Source: Candidatus Nitrosopumilus sp. (GTDB lineage: Archaea; Thermoproteota; Nitrososphaeria; Nitrososphaerales; Nitrosopumilaceae). Taken from it: DNA of 40,681 nucleotides. A program made the translations under genes and the position numbers. Shown here one piece after another: positions 1 to 9,065 of this stretch (within the stretch, counting starts at the first letter, position 1; each line of letters starts with the position of its first letter). The DNA lies in assembly GCA_029863275.1 (NCBI GenBank), contig JAOTVS010000012.1, positions 1-40,681 on the forward strand. The letters are read 5' to 3'. Below the pieces are notes generated by a model. The model ran no database searches, was not told the origin of the DNA, and was given only the letters and a program-made list of their open reading frames with translations.

Positions 1-939
1 TACACCAGTGTAGATACTAGCCTCTCTTGCTGCCACTGGCATGTTACTAGTATTTGCAACCAAAACAGTTCTATCCATTAGTGGTTTCCCAGTTCTTGGA
101 TCTTTGAGTTCTGGAAATTCAACAAGAACTTCGGTCATTTCATTTCCTCTCTCACCGCATCCGATGTAAACAACAACTTGGGAATCAGCCCACTTTGCAA
201 TTTGGTGTAGAGTTACCGTTTTCCCAGTTCCAAAAGCACCTGGTATTGAACCAGTTCCACCTTTGGCAATTGGGAAGAATGTATCAATAACACGTTGTCC
301 TGTTAAAAGAGGAACAGTAGGGTCATATCGTTTTAAGAATGGACGTGGTTTTCTAACAGGCCATTTGTGATACATCTTAAGAGGAATAGTTTGACCATCT
401 TTTTCAGTTACTGCCATTTCAGTTTCTAAATTATAATCTCCTTCACTTACGATAGTTGTAATTTTTCCACCTTTGTGATCAGGGGGAACCATAATAGAAT
501 GCTCGATCAAGTCTGTTTCTTGAACAGTGCCTATTACACTTCCAGCAGAAACTTCATCACCAACACTAACTGTTGGAACAAAGTGATAATTTTTAGTCAT
601 ATCTACGGGGGTCGTTGTAATACCTCTTCCAATGAAGGAACCTGAGGCTTTTGATAATTCTTTTAGCGGTCTTTGAATTCCGTCATAAATTTGTCCAATT
701 ATTCCTGGACCTAATAAAACACTAAGCGGATTTCCAGTGCCAATTACAGGCTCACCGGGTTTCAATCCACTTGTTGATTCATAGACTTGAATAAATGCAA
801 CATCTCCTGTAAGTCTAATAACTTCACCTACGAGTTTTGAATTTCCAACAGTGACAGTCTCATACATTTTTGCATCAGACATCCCATCTGCCCTAACAGC
901 TGGACCGCTTACCCAAACAATTCTACCTTGTGCTGCCAT
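1..939 (-). CDS. atpA: A/V-type ATP synthase catalytic subunit A, 3'-truncated by window edge
   Basis: This is the nucleotide-binding catalytic subunit of the archaeal A1A0 ATP synthase, which makes ATP on the cytoplasmic face of the membrane. I translated it by hand from the ATG at 939: 313 codons are open to the window edge, a little over half of the usual length of about 590. The N-terminal beta-barrel starts [15 protein letters not shown]. The bulge domain that separates A subunits from B subunits lies at about residues 110-200. The Walker A motif GAFGTGKT is at 234-241 and the CGERGNEM segment at 261-268. The ATG directly abuts the stop codon of the upstream subunit E gene, so the two are co-transcribed. 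Family assignment is certain; the C-terminal part is outside the window. Confidence 0.97.
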   Translation of the reverse strand, partial: MAAQGRIVWVSGPAVRADGMSDAKMYETVTVGNSKLVGEVIRLTGDVAFIQVYESTSGLKPGEPVIGTGNPLSVLLGPGIIGQIYDGIQRPLKELSKASGSFIGRGITTTPVDMTKNYHFVPTVSVGDEVSAGSVIGTVQETDLIEHSIMVPPDHKGGKITTIVSEGDYNLETEMAVTEKDGQTIPLKMYHKWPVRKPRPFLKRYDPTVPLLTGQRVIDTFFPIAKGGTGSIPGAFGTGKTVTLHQIAKWADSQVVVYIGCGERGNEMTEVLVEFPELKDPRTGKPLMDRTVLVANTSNMPVAAREASIYTGV

Positions 940-1539
940 CTAGATACCTACTCCGAATTGGGTTGCAATGTCTTTCCTAATTAAAGGCTTCAATCGTTCA
1001 ATTTTAGCATCAAGAGTATTATCAAATGTCATAGCCCCATGTTTTGACTTTACTTTTACACCTCCGAGACAATCAATTGTTTCAGATGAAAGCTCAGCTC
1101 CTGGATATTGAGATAAAATAGATTGAACTGTTTCTTTATCTTTTGAATTTGTAAAAATAATGATTTCTGAAGTTCCCAAATTTTTGGTTGATTCGTCTAA
1201 AAGGGATTTTATTAAATTTGAATAATCTCCACTACGATCTTTATTTGCAATTTCTGCTACTGCCTTTGCAAACACTTTATGAATTGATTCTTCTACTGTC
1301 ATTAGCTGTTTGTTCCTGGCTTCAAGATCTGCGCTACCAATAATCTGTTTTTCAATTTTATCTGCCTCTTTCTTGCCATTAGAGATAATTTGGTCATATT
1401 CTTGACCCAATATGACATTCGAATCTTCCAGTTTTTGTTTAGATTCAGTTAGTGCTGAGTCAAGACTAGATAAAATATTTGATTCTGTTTGACCAAGAAT
1501 TTTATCGATAGTATGCTCTAGCGCAGAATCAGATACCAA
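940..1539 (-). CDS. atpE: A/V-type ATP synthase subunit E (peripheral stalk)
   Basis: Subunit E forms part of the peripheral stalk that holds the catalytic head of the A-type ATP synthase still. The 199-residue length fits the family. The N-terminal half is a long charged helix, rich in E, K and Q (about residues 1-95), which would be the coiled coil pairing with subunit H/G. The C-terminal half is a globular alpha/beta domain containing the typical LGGVKVKSKHG segment near residue 160. The reading frame opens with TTG; there is no in-frame ATG close by, so the exact start is uncertain. It is the first gene of the leftward ATP synthase operon and faces subunit I across an 82-bp gap. Confidence 0.93.
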   Translation of the reverse strand: MVSDSALEHTIDKILGQTESNILSSLDSALTESKQKLEDSNVILGQEYDQIISNGKKEADKIEKQIIGSADLEARNKQLMTVEESIHKVFAKAVAEIANKDRSGDYSNLIKSLLDESTKNLGTSEIIIFTNSKDKETVQSILSQYPGAELSSETIDCLGGVKVKSKHGAMTFDNTLDAKIERLKPLIRKDIATQFGVGI

Positions 1540-1621
1540 TGTGAGGCGTTGACTCGATAATAGATTTTAATGTTTGGGAACGATCAAATCAGAAAGATAT
1601 TAAAATCAAAGAAAAAGTCAC
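1540..1621. promoter_or_regulatory. Divergent promoter region between ATP synthase subunits E and I
   Basis: This 82-bp AT-rich gap must hold the promoters for both the leftward E-A operon and the rightward subunit I gene. Both genes appear to start with TTG. AT-rich stretches such as the one around 1561-1570 and the segment at 1597-1604 could serve as TATA boxes, but no box is clear enough to assign. Confidence 0.45.
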
Positions 1622-3730
1622 TTGATTATCTTGGCTACAGCCGATCTAAAACTTGGAACTGTTATTTTACCAAGAAGTGAATCTCCTAGAGCAATTTCCA
1701 GACTAACTGAATTTGAATGGTTTCATAAAATTGAAACAGACAATGATCTTGTAACTCCTGAAATCGATGATCTGCTTTTAGAAGCACAAAAATCCTTCCA
1801 GTCAATTGATGATGTGGTAAAGGGTCTAGGAATTCCACCAATTGTTGGAATTATGGAGATACTTTTCAAAGGCACTGTAATCAAAAAGAAAGATTATGAA
1901 GTTTATGAAATTGAAGATATGGTAAATTATCTTAAAGAGACTGCACCTTCAATTATTGACAAACCAGCTGAACTCTTAGAAGAGGCTGCAAATACTAAAT
2001 TGGCAATTGAGGAATTTACATCTCTTAAAGAAACCTTGGAAGTAGTCAAAAAAATGAAAATAGATTTGTCTGGATTTGGGTTAATGAAGTATTTTTACAC
2101 AAATCTTTTTGTTATCAATTCTTCAGACTTTGAGGAAATTAGCCGCTCCCTTGAGAATATTACCATTTACAAATATGATTTAGAGAATAAAGAAAAATCT
2201 GCTTTGTTAATAATTTCTGATTCAGAAGATTCCGAAAAAGTACTAAAGGTTCTTAGAAGTTTTAATTCAAATGTATTTACAATTCCACAAGGAATGCCTC
2301 AAATTCCAAGTGAAGCTTATGAAACAGCAACAACAAAAATAAAAGAATTAACAACAAAACAGGCTTCAATTAATAAACAAATTGCAGGAATTAAAAAAAG
2401 TCTTAGACGGGATATTTTATCGATTCACGAGAAGGCTCTTGTTGCAAAAGATGTTCTTGAAAGTTTAAGGAAACCTGGTGGAACTAAACATTTTGCAGTT
2501 ATTCAAGGATTTATCCCAAAAAAAATGGAAAACAAATTTCAGGATTCAACCAAACAATGGACATCAATTGTAGAGGAGGTAACTGATCCAAAATTAGTCA
2601 ACGAGTTACCAACCCTGTTTGATAATAAAAGATTCGTAAGAACATTTGAAGTGATTACAAAAAGTCAAGGAATTCCCAAGAAAGGAGAACCAGATCCAAC
2701 TCCGATGATTGCTCTAATGTGGCCAATCTTTTACGGATTAATGTTTGCAGATATGGGTCATGGTCTTTTGTTGATGGGATTAGGATTGTTATTCAAAGTT
2801 AAAGGAAAAGGTGATCTTTCAAGGTGGGGAATGTTAATTGCAATTTCTGGTGCATCAGCAGCTATAGCAGGTGTTGGTACCGGTGAGATGTTTGGATATC
2901 ACTTGGATCACATGGGCCCCTTTGAAGGTCTATTAGAAGAAGGAGGAGCACTTTATTCTGCAAGTTGGATTGTTGGAATTCTTTCTGTTGCAGAACTTAC
3001 ATTTGATCAAGTAATCAACATACTAAAAGTCTCATTATTCCTTGGAATTGTTCACCTAGTTTGGGCAATGGTTTTGAGGATGCAAAGATTAGCTCAAACT
3101 GGTCAAAAATTAGTGTTGTACATGGAGGCAATTCCAAATCTTACACTCTATGGAGGAATTGTTGTAATAATGATGTGTGCAATTGGTTCAAACTATGATG
3201 TGATGAATATGTATTCAAGAGTGCATACAGAAGCAGTCCCCTGGGTTACAGTTTTTCTAGGTGATTGGGCCCAAGTTTGGATTATTACGAGGATTGCAGT
3301 AGTTATTGTAATTGCATCAATGATTTTAATGATGGTAGGAGGAATTTTGCATGCAAAGAAACATCCCGAAGACGGAGGAGATCCTGCAAGTGTAGTAATG
3401 GAAGTATTTCTGGGAAAAACAGTTGAAAGTTTAGCTCATACTATTAGTTATGCTCGGTTAGGAATTATGCTGCTTGTTCACACGGCGTTATTATTGACTG
3501 TAAATAACGCATTTTCATCTTTAGGTGGTGCAGAATCTGGGGCAGCGATGGCTATGATTATTGGAGGAAACCTGGGAATAATGATGATCGAAGGATTGAT
3601 TGTGTATATCCAGTCACTCAGGTTGCATTTGTATGAATTCTTTACCAAGTGGTACGGTGATGGAGCACAACCATTTGCTCAACTTAGACAAGAATTAATT
3701 TACAATAATTTTATCTGGAAAAAAAAGTGA
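1622..3730 (+). CDS. atpI: A/V-type ATP synthase subunit I (membrane subunit a)
   Basis: Subunit I is the membrane stator subunit that provides the ion half-channels against the rotating c-ring. The 702-residue length fits the family. Residues 1-350 are a soluble, partly coiled-coil domain (many K/E-rich helices). From about residue 360 there are repeated hydrophobic helices, beginning with the conserved segment PMIALMWPIFYGLMFADMGH. The essential membrane arginine is expected in SYARLGIM (about R612), with a second conserved arginine in QSLRLHLYEFF (about R667). The frame opens with TTG at 1622; a second TTG lies nine bases downstream and no ATG is available near the conserved N-terminus, so a TTG start is likely. 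It is transcribed away from the E-A operon. Confidence 0.95.
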   Translation: MIILATADLKLGTVILPRSESPRAISRLTEFEWFHKIETDNDLVTPEIDDLLLEAQKSFQSIDDVVKGLGIPPIVGIMEILFKGTVIKKKDYEVYEIEDMVNYLKETAPSIIDKPAELLEEAANTKLAIEEFTSLKETLEVVKKMKIDLSGFGLMKYFYTNLFVINSSDFEEISRSLENITIYKYDLENKEKSALLIISDSEDSEKVLKVLRSFNSNVFTIPQGMPQIPSEAYETATTKIKELTTKQASINKQIAGIKKSLRRDILSIHEKALVAKDVLESLRKPGGTKHFAVIQGFIPKKMENKFQDSTKQWTSIVEEVTDPKLVNELPTLFDNKRFVRTFEVITKSQGIPKKGEPDPTPMIALMWPIFYGLMFADMGHGLLLMGLGLLFKVKGKGDLSRWGMLIAISGASAAIAGVGTGEMFGYHLDHMGPFEGLLEEGGALYSASWIVGILSVAELTFDQVINILKVSLFLGIVHLVWAMVLRMQRLAQTGQKLVLYMEAIPNLTLYGGIVVIMMCAIGSNYDVMNMYSRVHTEAVPWVTVFLGDWAQVWIITRIAVVIVIASMILMMVGGILHAKKHPEDGGDPASVVMEVFLGKTVESLAHTISYARLGIMLLVHTALLLTVNNAFSSLGGAESGAAMAMIIGGNLGIMMIEGLIVYIQSLRLHLYEFFTKWYGDGAQPFAQLRQELIYNNFIWKKK

Positions 3731-3798
3731 TTTTATCGCATAAAAAATCTATATCATAAAATTAAATTTAAAAAAATAATGTATAAAATTTTGAGTTT

Positions 3799-4575
3799 TT
3801 ATTTTTCAACTGGAAGATCTAAACGATTTCCCCATTCTCCCCATGAGCCAAGATATACTTGTACGTTCTCAAATCCTAATTTTTTTAATACCAAAAATGA
3901 GTTTGCAGCTCTATATGCTCCTTGACAATAAGTAACGATTTTAGAGTTCTTTGGAATATCATATAATTTTAACAATTCAGAATCATCTTTGAAAGATCCA
4001 TCTTCCTTTAGGTTGAGATTCCAATCAATGTTGATGGAATTTGGAATATGGCCACGCTGAGCTGCTCTCACTGTTGTTCCATTGTATTCTCCTTCAGATC
4101 TTGCATCAAGTATTGAAAGATTATCTATATTATCACGAATATTTTCAAATCCAGAAATAATGGAGGAATTAATTTTGCCAGAATATTGTGATGGCTCAAA
4201 GCTGTTTGGTGTGGTTTCAATTTTCATTTTATCTTGTCGCCATTTTTTCATACCGCCATTTAGCATTACAGTATCTGGATGTGAAAAATACATTAACATC
4301 CAAACTCCTCTGGCAGCTAACATTCCAGATACTTCATCATAAAAGACAATTTTTTTATCCTCAGTAACCCCAACAAATGAAAGTAGAATCTGGGTTTGTC
4401 TGTTGAAATTAGTGATACCTTCCTTTGAAGTATCAATCCAGTGGAAAGCAAATAGATCCAAATTTACTGCTCCGGGAATATGCCCTTCAGAGTATTCTTT
4501 AAATGAGCGGGTATCAATTATCAGGGTTTGTGAATCATTCAAAATTGAATTCAGTTCTGTGGTTGAAATTAGCAT
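3799..4575 (-). CDS. sseA: Sulfurtransferase with two rhodanese domains
   Basis: This enzyme moves sulfane sulfur from thiosulfate or 3-mercaptopyruvate to an acceptor such as cyanide or a protein thiol. The protein has 258 residues and two rhodanese-like halves. The first (about 5-105) carries IIDTRSFKEYSEGHIPGA with no cysteine loop. The second (about 150-255) carries ILDARSEGEYNG and the active loop TYCQGAYRAA with catalytic C217, followed by the family C-terminal signature LGSWGEWGNRLDLPVE. The gene sits alone on the minus strand, downstream of subunit I (convergent) and of the Amt gene (same strand, 69-bp gap). The loop composition does not decide between thiosulfate and mercaptopyruvate as donor. 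The gene symbol is a family-level label. Confidence 0.9.
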   Translation of the reverse strand: MLISTTELNSILNDSQTLIIDTRSFKEYSEGHIPGAVNLDLFAFHWIDTSKEGITNFNRQTQILLSFVGVTEDKKIVFYDEVSGMLAARGVWMLMYFSHPDTVMLNGGMKKWRQDKMKIETTPNSFEPSQYSGKINSSIISGFENIRDNIDNLSILDARSEGEYNGTTVRAAQRGHIPNSINIDWNLNLKEDGSFKDDSELLKLYDIPKNSKIVTYCQGAYRAANSFLVLKKLGFENVQVYLGSWGEWGNRLDLPVEK

Positions 4576-4644
4576 GTTTAGGGTAAATATTTTGAAGGTA
4601 AAATGATTTGGATTGAAAAATAAAAAGAAAAGAAAAGTGATTTT

Positions 4645-6210
4645 CTATTCGTTTACGTATGCTCTTTCTCCGTGCTGTGCCAAATCGAGACCAATCTCCT
4701 CTTCTTTTGGAGTGACTCTGATTCCGCCAGGCCAAACGGCATCCATTACTTTTAGGATTACAACGGTAACACCAAATGCATAAGCCACTGAGACAAATGC
4801 TGCGATGATGCTAATTGCTTGCTGTTCCATACCTTCTGCTGTACCAGTCCATGCGCCTATACCATCTCCGGTATCCCAGACGTGTGGGCTAGCTAATGTA
4901 CCAGTCAAAATTGCACCAGTAAGACCACCCATTCCGTGTACTCCCCATACATCTAATGCGTCGTCCCATTTACGGGCATTCTTGAATGATATACTTGCAT
5001 AACAGATAGTTCCAGCTGCAATACCGATAATTATAGCTGCCATAGGACCAACCCAACCAGAGGCTGGTGTGATTGCTACTAAGCCTGCTACTGCACCTGA
5101 AGCTGCTCCTACAACACTTGGTTTTCCTGTATGTGCCCAGGATACTAATATCCAAGTAACTGCAGCCATGCCTGTTGCGGTATTTGTAACAGTCCATGCG
5201 CTTACGGTAATGCCGTCTACCATTACTTCACTTCCTGCATTGAAACCAAACCATCCAAACCATAGTATTCCTGCTCCGAGGACAACCATTGGAATGTTGT
5301 GTGGCTCCATTGGCACTTTGCCATATCCTAATCTTCTACCTAGGATCAAGGCTCCTGCCAATGCAGAAAATCCTGAAGAAATGTGTACAACAGTACCACC
5401 TGCAAAGTCTAATGCATACGATGGTGATAGTTCTGGATCAAGGTCTAATGCACCTCCTCCTATGAAACCACCTCCCCAGACCCAGTGTGCTATTGGATCG
5501 TAAACGAAGGTTCCCCATATGAGTACGAATATGACCAATGCGCTAAACTTCATTCTGTCAATTAATCCACCAATGATTAGAACTGGTGTAATGATTGCGA
5601 ATGTAGCTTGGAACATTGCAAATAACTGATGTGGAACTGTACCAGGCCAACCTTGACTACAATAGTCGCCTTCCTTAAATTCATTCATTTGGTACGCGGC
5701 TGACCATGTGTCATGACATGGGCCTACTTCACCTAATGGTGCCCATGCTGATACCATGTTGAAGCCTGCATAATCAAGACTTCCCATGAATAAATTGGCC
5801 CCTTCATCTGCGTTTGGTGCAAATGCTAACGAATATCCCCATAGGATCCATTGTACTGACATTAACCCCATAACTACAAGGGTCATACCAAGTACGTTTA
5901 CGATATTCTTTGATCTGGCTAGACCGCCATAAAAGAATCCGACTCCTGGAGACATCAATAGTACCATTGACGTTGCGGTAAGCATCCATGCTGTATCACC
6001 TGTATCGATCATACATGGTAGATAGCCACCTTCGCCGTCATCATACCAACATTCGTTAGGGTTACCGGTGTAAATTCCACTGGTTCCTTTAACATATCCA
6101 TCCATACCATCGTCAACACTTTGGGCAAATGCTTGTGACATTGCCCCAGTTGCTGTAATGGCTACTGCGGCCACAAGTAATAGAGCATACTTGTGGTTCC
6201 TAGAATTCAT
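4645..6210 (-). CDS. amt: Ammonium transporter, Amt/MEP/Rh family
   Basis: This is an inner-membrane ammonium channel supplying substrate for ammonia oxidation and nitrogen assimilation. The 521-residue protein begins with a signal sequence ending in AFA at residue 29, then about 11 membrane helices. Typical motifs are GVGFFYGGLARSKN, the phenylalanine-gate region FAMFQATFAIITPVL, the first pore histidine in GGTVVHISSG and the second in GVHGMGGLTGAI. The extracellular N-terminus is extended, with two cysteines (ECWYDD, YLPCM), as in other thaumarchaeal Amts. Its position beside ATP synthase genes recalls the Amt2 locus of Nitrosopumilus maritimus, which is a memory-based inference. A TATA-like box at 6231-6238 lies about 25 nt upstream of the ATG, which suggests a leaderless mRNA. 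Confidence 0.97.
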   Translation of the reverse strand: MNSRNHKYALLLVAAVAITATGAMSQAFAQSVDDGMDGYVKGTSGIYTGNPNECWYDDGEGGYLPCMIDTGDTAWMLTATSMVLLMSPGVGFFYGGLARSKNIVNVLGMTLVVMGLMSVQWILWGYSLAFAPNADEGANLFMGSLDYAGFNMVSAWAPLGEVGPCHDTWSAAYQMNEFKEGDYCSQGWPGTVPHQLFAMFQATFAIITPVLIIGGLIDRMKFSALVIFVLIWGTFVYDPIAHWVWGGGFIGGGALDLDPELSPSYALDFAGGTVVHISSGFSALAGALILGRRLGYGKVPMEPHNIPMVVLGAGILWFGWFGFNAGSEVMVDGITVSAWTVTNTATGMAAVTWILVSWAHTGKPSVVGAASGAVAGLVAITPASGWVGPMAAIIIGIAAGTICYASISFKNARKWDDALDVWGVHGMGGLTGAILTGTLASPHVWDTGDGIGAWTGTAEGMEQQAISIIAAFVSVAYAFGVTVVILKVMDAVWPGGIRVTPKEEEIGLDLAQHGERAYVNE

Positions 6211-6337
6211 TGTTTTAATCGAAATTGAAAATTATATAAGGGTTAAGACAACAAAATTGGTAAAAAAGTAAATTATTATATTTTAGTATATTTTGATAGT
6301 ATCATAGAAATTGAAAATTATGTTATGGTGTGAATGA
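6211..6337. promoter_or_regulatory. Divergent promoter between amt and a putative regulator, with a 15-bp direct repeat
   Basis: A TATA-like element (ttatataa, 6231-6238 region) faces the amt start. The 15-bp sequence gaaattgaaaattat occurs twice in the same orientation, at 6221-6235 and 6307-6321. One copy overlaps the amt TATA box and the other lies just upstream of the 6338 gene. This arrangement fits a binding site for a regulator acting on both genes, but AT-rich DNA can also give such repeats by chance. Confidence 0.45.
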
Positions 6338-7006
6338 ATGAAGGTAAAATCAACCACAAAATTATCGATATTTGACACCTTCAAGACTAAGGACAATAGT
6401 CTTACCGGTGAGGCAAAGAGACAGAGATCCATCATACATATCTTATCAAGTAATGCAAATCCTGCAGAAAGGACAAGAACTGGTATATCTCAAAAAATTG
6501 CCAAAGGTCAAGGAAATATCTGGAAGAATATTTACTCTGGAATTTTCAGGGATCTTGATGAGATTTTGCTTCCCATGGGTATTGCAGAAGAAGACGGCAG
6601 ATTGCCTCTAAAACGTGGTCCCAAGGCCCTGCAGGAAATAGGGATTCCTTTTTACCATTTAACCAGAAAAGGGGTTTTAATTGCTCTTTCAATAAAGGAA
6701 GTGGAAAACAAAGAAAAATTACTAAAGGAATTTTTCTTAGAAGGAAATCCCAATGAGAAAAGTTTTGAAAAAATTTTAATTAATTTATCTCGCACTAGTC
6801 CAAATTTTACTTATTCAATTTTTCAAAAATATGTAAAGGCATTTTGTGATGATGAAATTGCAGAACTACTTCCATTTGATTTCTCAAAACTAAAAAATAT
6901 CTCAGATGAATCGTTGATTATTCAAAAAGAGATTATAGAGGCATTTTTGAAACTATCAAAGCAGGAAAAAGATGAGGCCATAAGGCTGCTCAACGAAATT
7001 ACCTGA
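6338..7006 (+). CDS. Conserved-looking protein of unknown function, possible winged-helix protein
   Basis: I do not recognise a named family. The 222-residue product is soluble and basic at its N-terminus. Residues 20-115 look like a helical DNA-binding-type domain: SNANPAERTRTGISQKIAKG resembles the lead-in helices and YHLTRKGVLIALSI (about 105-118) resembles the third helix and wing of winged-helix proteins. The remainder is helical (FEKILINLSRTSPNFTYSIF and an EIIEAFLKLSKQEKDEAIRLL C-terminus). It is divergent from the ammonium transporter gene across a 127-bp region holding a direct repeat, so a role in controlling amt is conceivable. That role is inference from position only. Confidence 0.75.
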   Translation: MKVKSTTKLSIFDTFKTKDNSLTGEAKRQRSIIHILSSNANPAERTRTGISQKIAKGQGNIWKNIYSGIFRDLDEILLPMGIAEEDGRLPLKRGPKALQEIGIPFYHLTRKGVLIALSIKEVENKEKLLKEFFLEGNPNEKSFEKILINLSRTSPNFTYSIFQKYVKAFCDDEIAELLPFDFSKLKNISDESLIIQKEIIEAFLKLSKQEKDEAIRLLNEIT

Positions 7007-7071
7007 AAATTGAGTTATTTACGAATGAATCGCCAAACATTAAAATCAGTTATGCAATAAGGCTTATCGAA

Positions 7072-8109
7072 ATGGGTTCAAAGAATGTCTATGCTTCTGT
7101 AAAGTCTTACAGCAAAAGAGGAAAACTACTAAAAAAAGCCGATTTCCAAACATTGTCTGAATCTAGGGATTTGGAGGAATTGATGACTAGAATCAAAAAT
7201 ACGATTTATGGAGATTCAATTTCTGATGTTCAAAAACCATATACTTCTCAGAAAATTGAAAATGCCCTAAGAGGGCATTTAGCTGATGTTCATTATTCCA
7301 TATCTAAAACATCTGGAGATAAAATCATCTTTAATGCATATTACATGAAATTTATTATTTCCAACCTAAAATCAGTACTAAAGGGAAAAGTTTTAGGAAA
7401 ATCTCAAGAAGAAATTGAATCTCATATCAATCTTCATGCTGAAGAACTTATCAAACAACGAGATATTGTGGTTAAGGCGTTGGTTGCAAAAGATTTGGAG
7501 GAGACAGTCGCAAGTTTAAGCTCTGGGAAATTTGGAGAAGAGATTGCCAAAGCTGCAGCACTTTATAATGATAAAAAGAATATCCAGATTTTTGACCTTT
7601 ATTTTGATAAAATTTTGTATCAACAGTTGGGACTTGCAATTAAAAATAGTCGAGAAACAGAAGTTACAAAATTGATTGGGATGGATATTGATTTTTATAA
7701 TTTACTAAGTGTAATTAGAGGAAAATTCTGGGGTCTAGAAGAAGATCAAGTCAATGATTTGATTGTATCAGCTACTCCGAGTGCATCAAAGGAATTACTT
7801 GGTAGAATGATAAGTGCGGCAACAATTAGATATGCTTTTAACGAATTAACTACCACTAGATACAAGAGTCTTATTCCAGAAGCTGAAAATGAATTGGATG
7901 CAATAGCAGAATTTGAAAGGGCTTTTGAATTAGAAATTTATCAATCCTCGTTGAGATCATTTACAAAAATGTTCAGTTTTGCAACAATCATCGGTATTAC
8001 AAAATTGACCGCTTTTGAGGTAAGAAACTTGGCAGCTATTGCTTATGCAGTGGAGCAAAAAATCCCTACTGAAATTACAATGTCCAAACTGATTCTTGAA
8101 GAAGATTAA
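7072..8109 (+). CDS. atpC: A/V-type ATP synthase subunit C (central stalk/c-ring coupling)
   Basis: Subunit C (AC39/d family) is the funnel-like protein that couples the central stalk to the membrane c-ring of the A-type ATP synthase. The 345-residue length is typical. The N-terminal YASVKSYSKRGKLLKKADFQTL segment matches the opening of the family, followed by three repeated helical bundles, with the conserved DFYNLLSVIRGKFWGL (about residues 204-219) and the C-terminal FATIIGITKLTAFEVRNLAAIAYA helix. It is separated from the other ATP synthase genes by the rhodanese, amt and 6338 genes. The gene starts with ATG 65 bp after 6338. Confidence 0.92.
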   Translation: MGSKNVYASVKSYSKRGKLLKKADFQTLSESRDLEELMTRIKNTIYGDSISDVQKPYTSQKIENALRGHLADVHYSISKTSGDKIIFNAYYMKFIISNLKSVLKGKVLGKSQEEIESHINLHAEELIKQRDIVVKALVAKDLEETVASLSSGKFGEEIAKAAALYNDKKNIQIFDLYFDKILYQQLGLAIKNSRETEVTKLIGMDIDFYNLLSVIRGKFWGLEEDQVNDLIVSATPSASKELLGRMISAATIRYAFNELTTTRYKSLIPEAENELDAIAEFERAFELEIYQSSLRSFTKMFSFATIIGITKLTAFEVRNLAAIAYAVEQKIPTEITMSKLILEED

Positions 8110-8117
8110 GCCCCAAA

Positions 8118-8351
8118 ATGGTTAACTCTCCTAACAAAAAGAAAATTCCTGCTGAAGTAATAATTAATACAATCTGGATTAGTACTTTTTTAGCAATGAT
8201 TTTCACAATTCCAGCCTTGAGTCTTTTTCTCGGAATTTATTATAGTACAGGAAATCTTGTGCTAGGTGCAGTGCTAGGATTTAGCACTCATTTTGTGACC
8301 CTAGCCTTCTCGGGCAGAATATCAAGATTTCTAACCAAAATTATGAATTAA
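8118..8351 (+). CDS. Small membrane protein, unknown function
   Basis: This 77-residue protein starts 8 bp after the ATP synthase subunit C stop codon, so it is likely co-transcribed with it. A short basic N-terminus (residues 1-12) is followed by two hydrophobic helices, at about 15-40 and 47-65, joined by a short loop with YYSTGN. The C-terminus is basic (GRISRFLTKIMN). The helices lack the conserved carboxylate in the second helix expected of a c-ring subunit, so I do not call it subunit K. Function unknown; the operon position hints at, but does not show, a link to the ATP synthase. Confidence 0.7.
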   Translation: MVNSPNKKKIPAEVIINTIWISTFLAMIFTIPALSLFLGIYYSTGNLVLGAVLGFSTHFVTLAFSGRISRFLTKIMN

Positions 8352-8384
8352 TCTATAAGGATCATCATAATTAGTTGATTTATC

Positions 8385-9032
8385 ATGATGGGTGATAGAG
8401 ATTTCAGGAACACTATTAAAAATGCAGTCGACTCGATTGGTAGAGAATTAGAAATAGAGATCGATGCAGATGATTTTAAAACCATAAATCTAACAGAGGT
8501 AGTTCAATGTTTACGACGATCTTATTATGATAGAATTGATCCAAAGGAAATTCAACGAAGGGGATTCAACGATCTTTTAAGTGGATTACTTCGAAAATTA
8601 GAATATGGCAGTAAATCAAAAAAGTTTAAAATTGATGATGTTATTTTAAAGGGCCAAGCAGACATGATGGTGGATGATAATATCATCTTGTTTAGACCAA
8701 GTCATACTACTCCCGAATCTCCACATGCAGAAGATCTACTGTATCTCAATGCCTGTTTGTGGATTTATGATAAAACTGATGGAATGATAATTTACATTAC
8801 AAGTGATAGAGAAGAGTTTACTTTTTCATTAACTCGTGATAAAAAAATGTTTGAAGAAGTAATTAGACGAGTTAGAGTTCTAAGTGATCTTCTAAGTGAA
8901 CAAAAAACTCCAATTTTAGAGCCCTCCCACAATTGTTTGGATTGCCAATATTACGAAAGATGTTTTATCAAGAAAAATACCTCAAAACAACTCTCGTTAT
9001 CTGAAATGCTAGGATTATCAAAAGAAAATTAA
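8385..9032 (+). CDS. Cas4-like (RecB/PD-(D/E)XK superfamily) Fe-S protein with degenerate active site
   Basis: The 215-residue protein has the four cysteines that bind the [4Fe-4S] cluster in Cas4/AddB-type nucleases: C42 in VVQCLRRSYYDR, and C184, C187 and C193 in CLDCQYYERC (C-x2-C-x5-C). The upstream part of the nuclease core is visible as GQAD (D93). The E-x-K step that should follow is replaced by ILFRPS (about 101-106), and the expected QLxxYxxLL helix reads DLLYLNACLWIYD. There is no CRISPR array or other cas gene in the window. It may be a structural Fe-S or DNA-end-binding protein rather than an active nuclease. The family call rests on cysteine spacing and motif order. Confidence 0.75.
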   Translation: MMGDRDFRNTIKNAVDSIGRELEIEIDADDFKTINLTEVVQCLRRSYYDRIDPKEIQRRGFNDLLSGLLRKLEYGSKSKKFKIDDVILKGQADMMVDDNIILFRPSHTTPESPHAEDLLYLNACLWIYDKTDGMIIYITSDREEFTFSLTRDKKMFEEVIRRVRVLSDLLSEQKTPILEPSHNCLDCQYYERCFIKKNTSKQLSLSEMLGLSKEN

Positions 9033-9065
9033 ATTAAAAATATTGTAAAGGAAAAATTCCTTTGG

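Noticed and set aside
5069-5503. Plus-strand frame of 144 codons inside the ammonium transporter gene
   Set aside because: It lies wholly antisense to the strongly conserved Amt coding sequence, and its Pro/Ala/Thr-rich composition is what antisense of membrane-protein codons gives.
8385-9032. A CRISPR-Cas locus around the Cas4-like protein
   Set aside because: I saw no regularly spaced repeats and no cas1, cas2 or effector gene, and the protein lacks the expected active site step.
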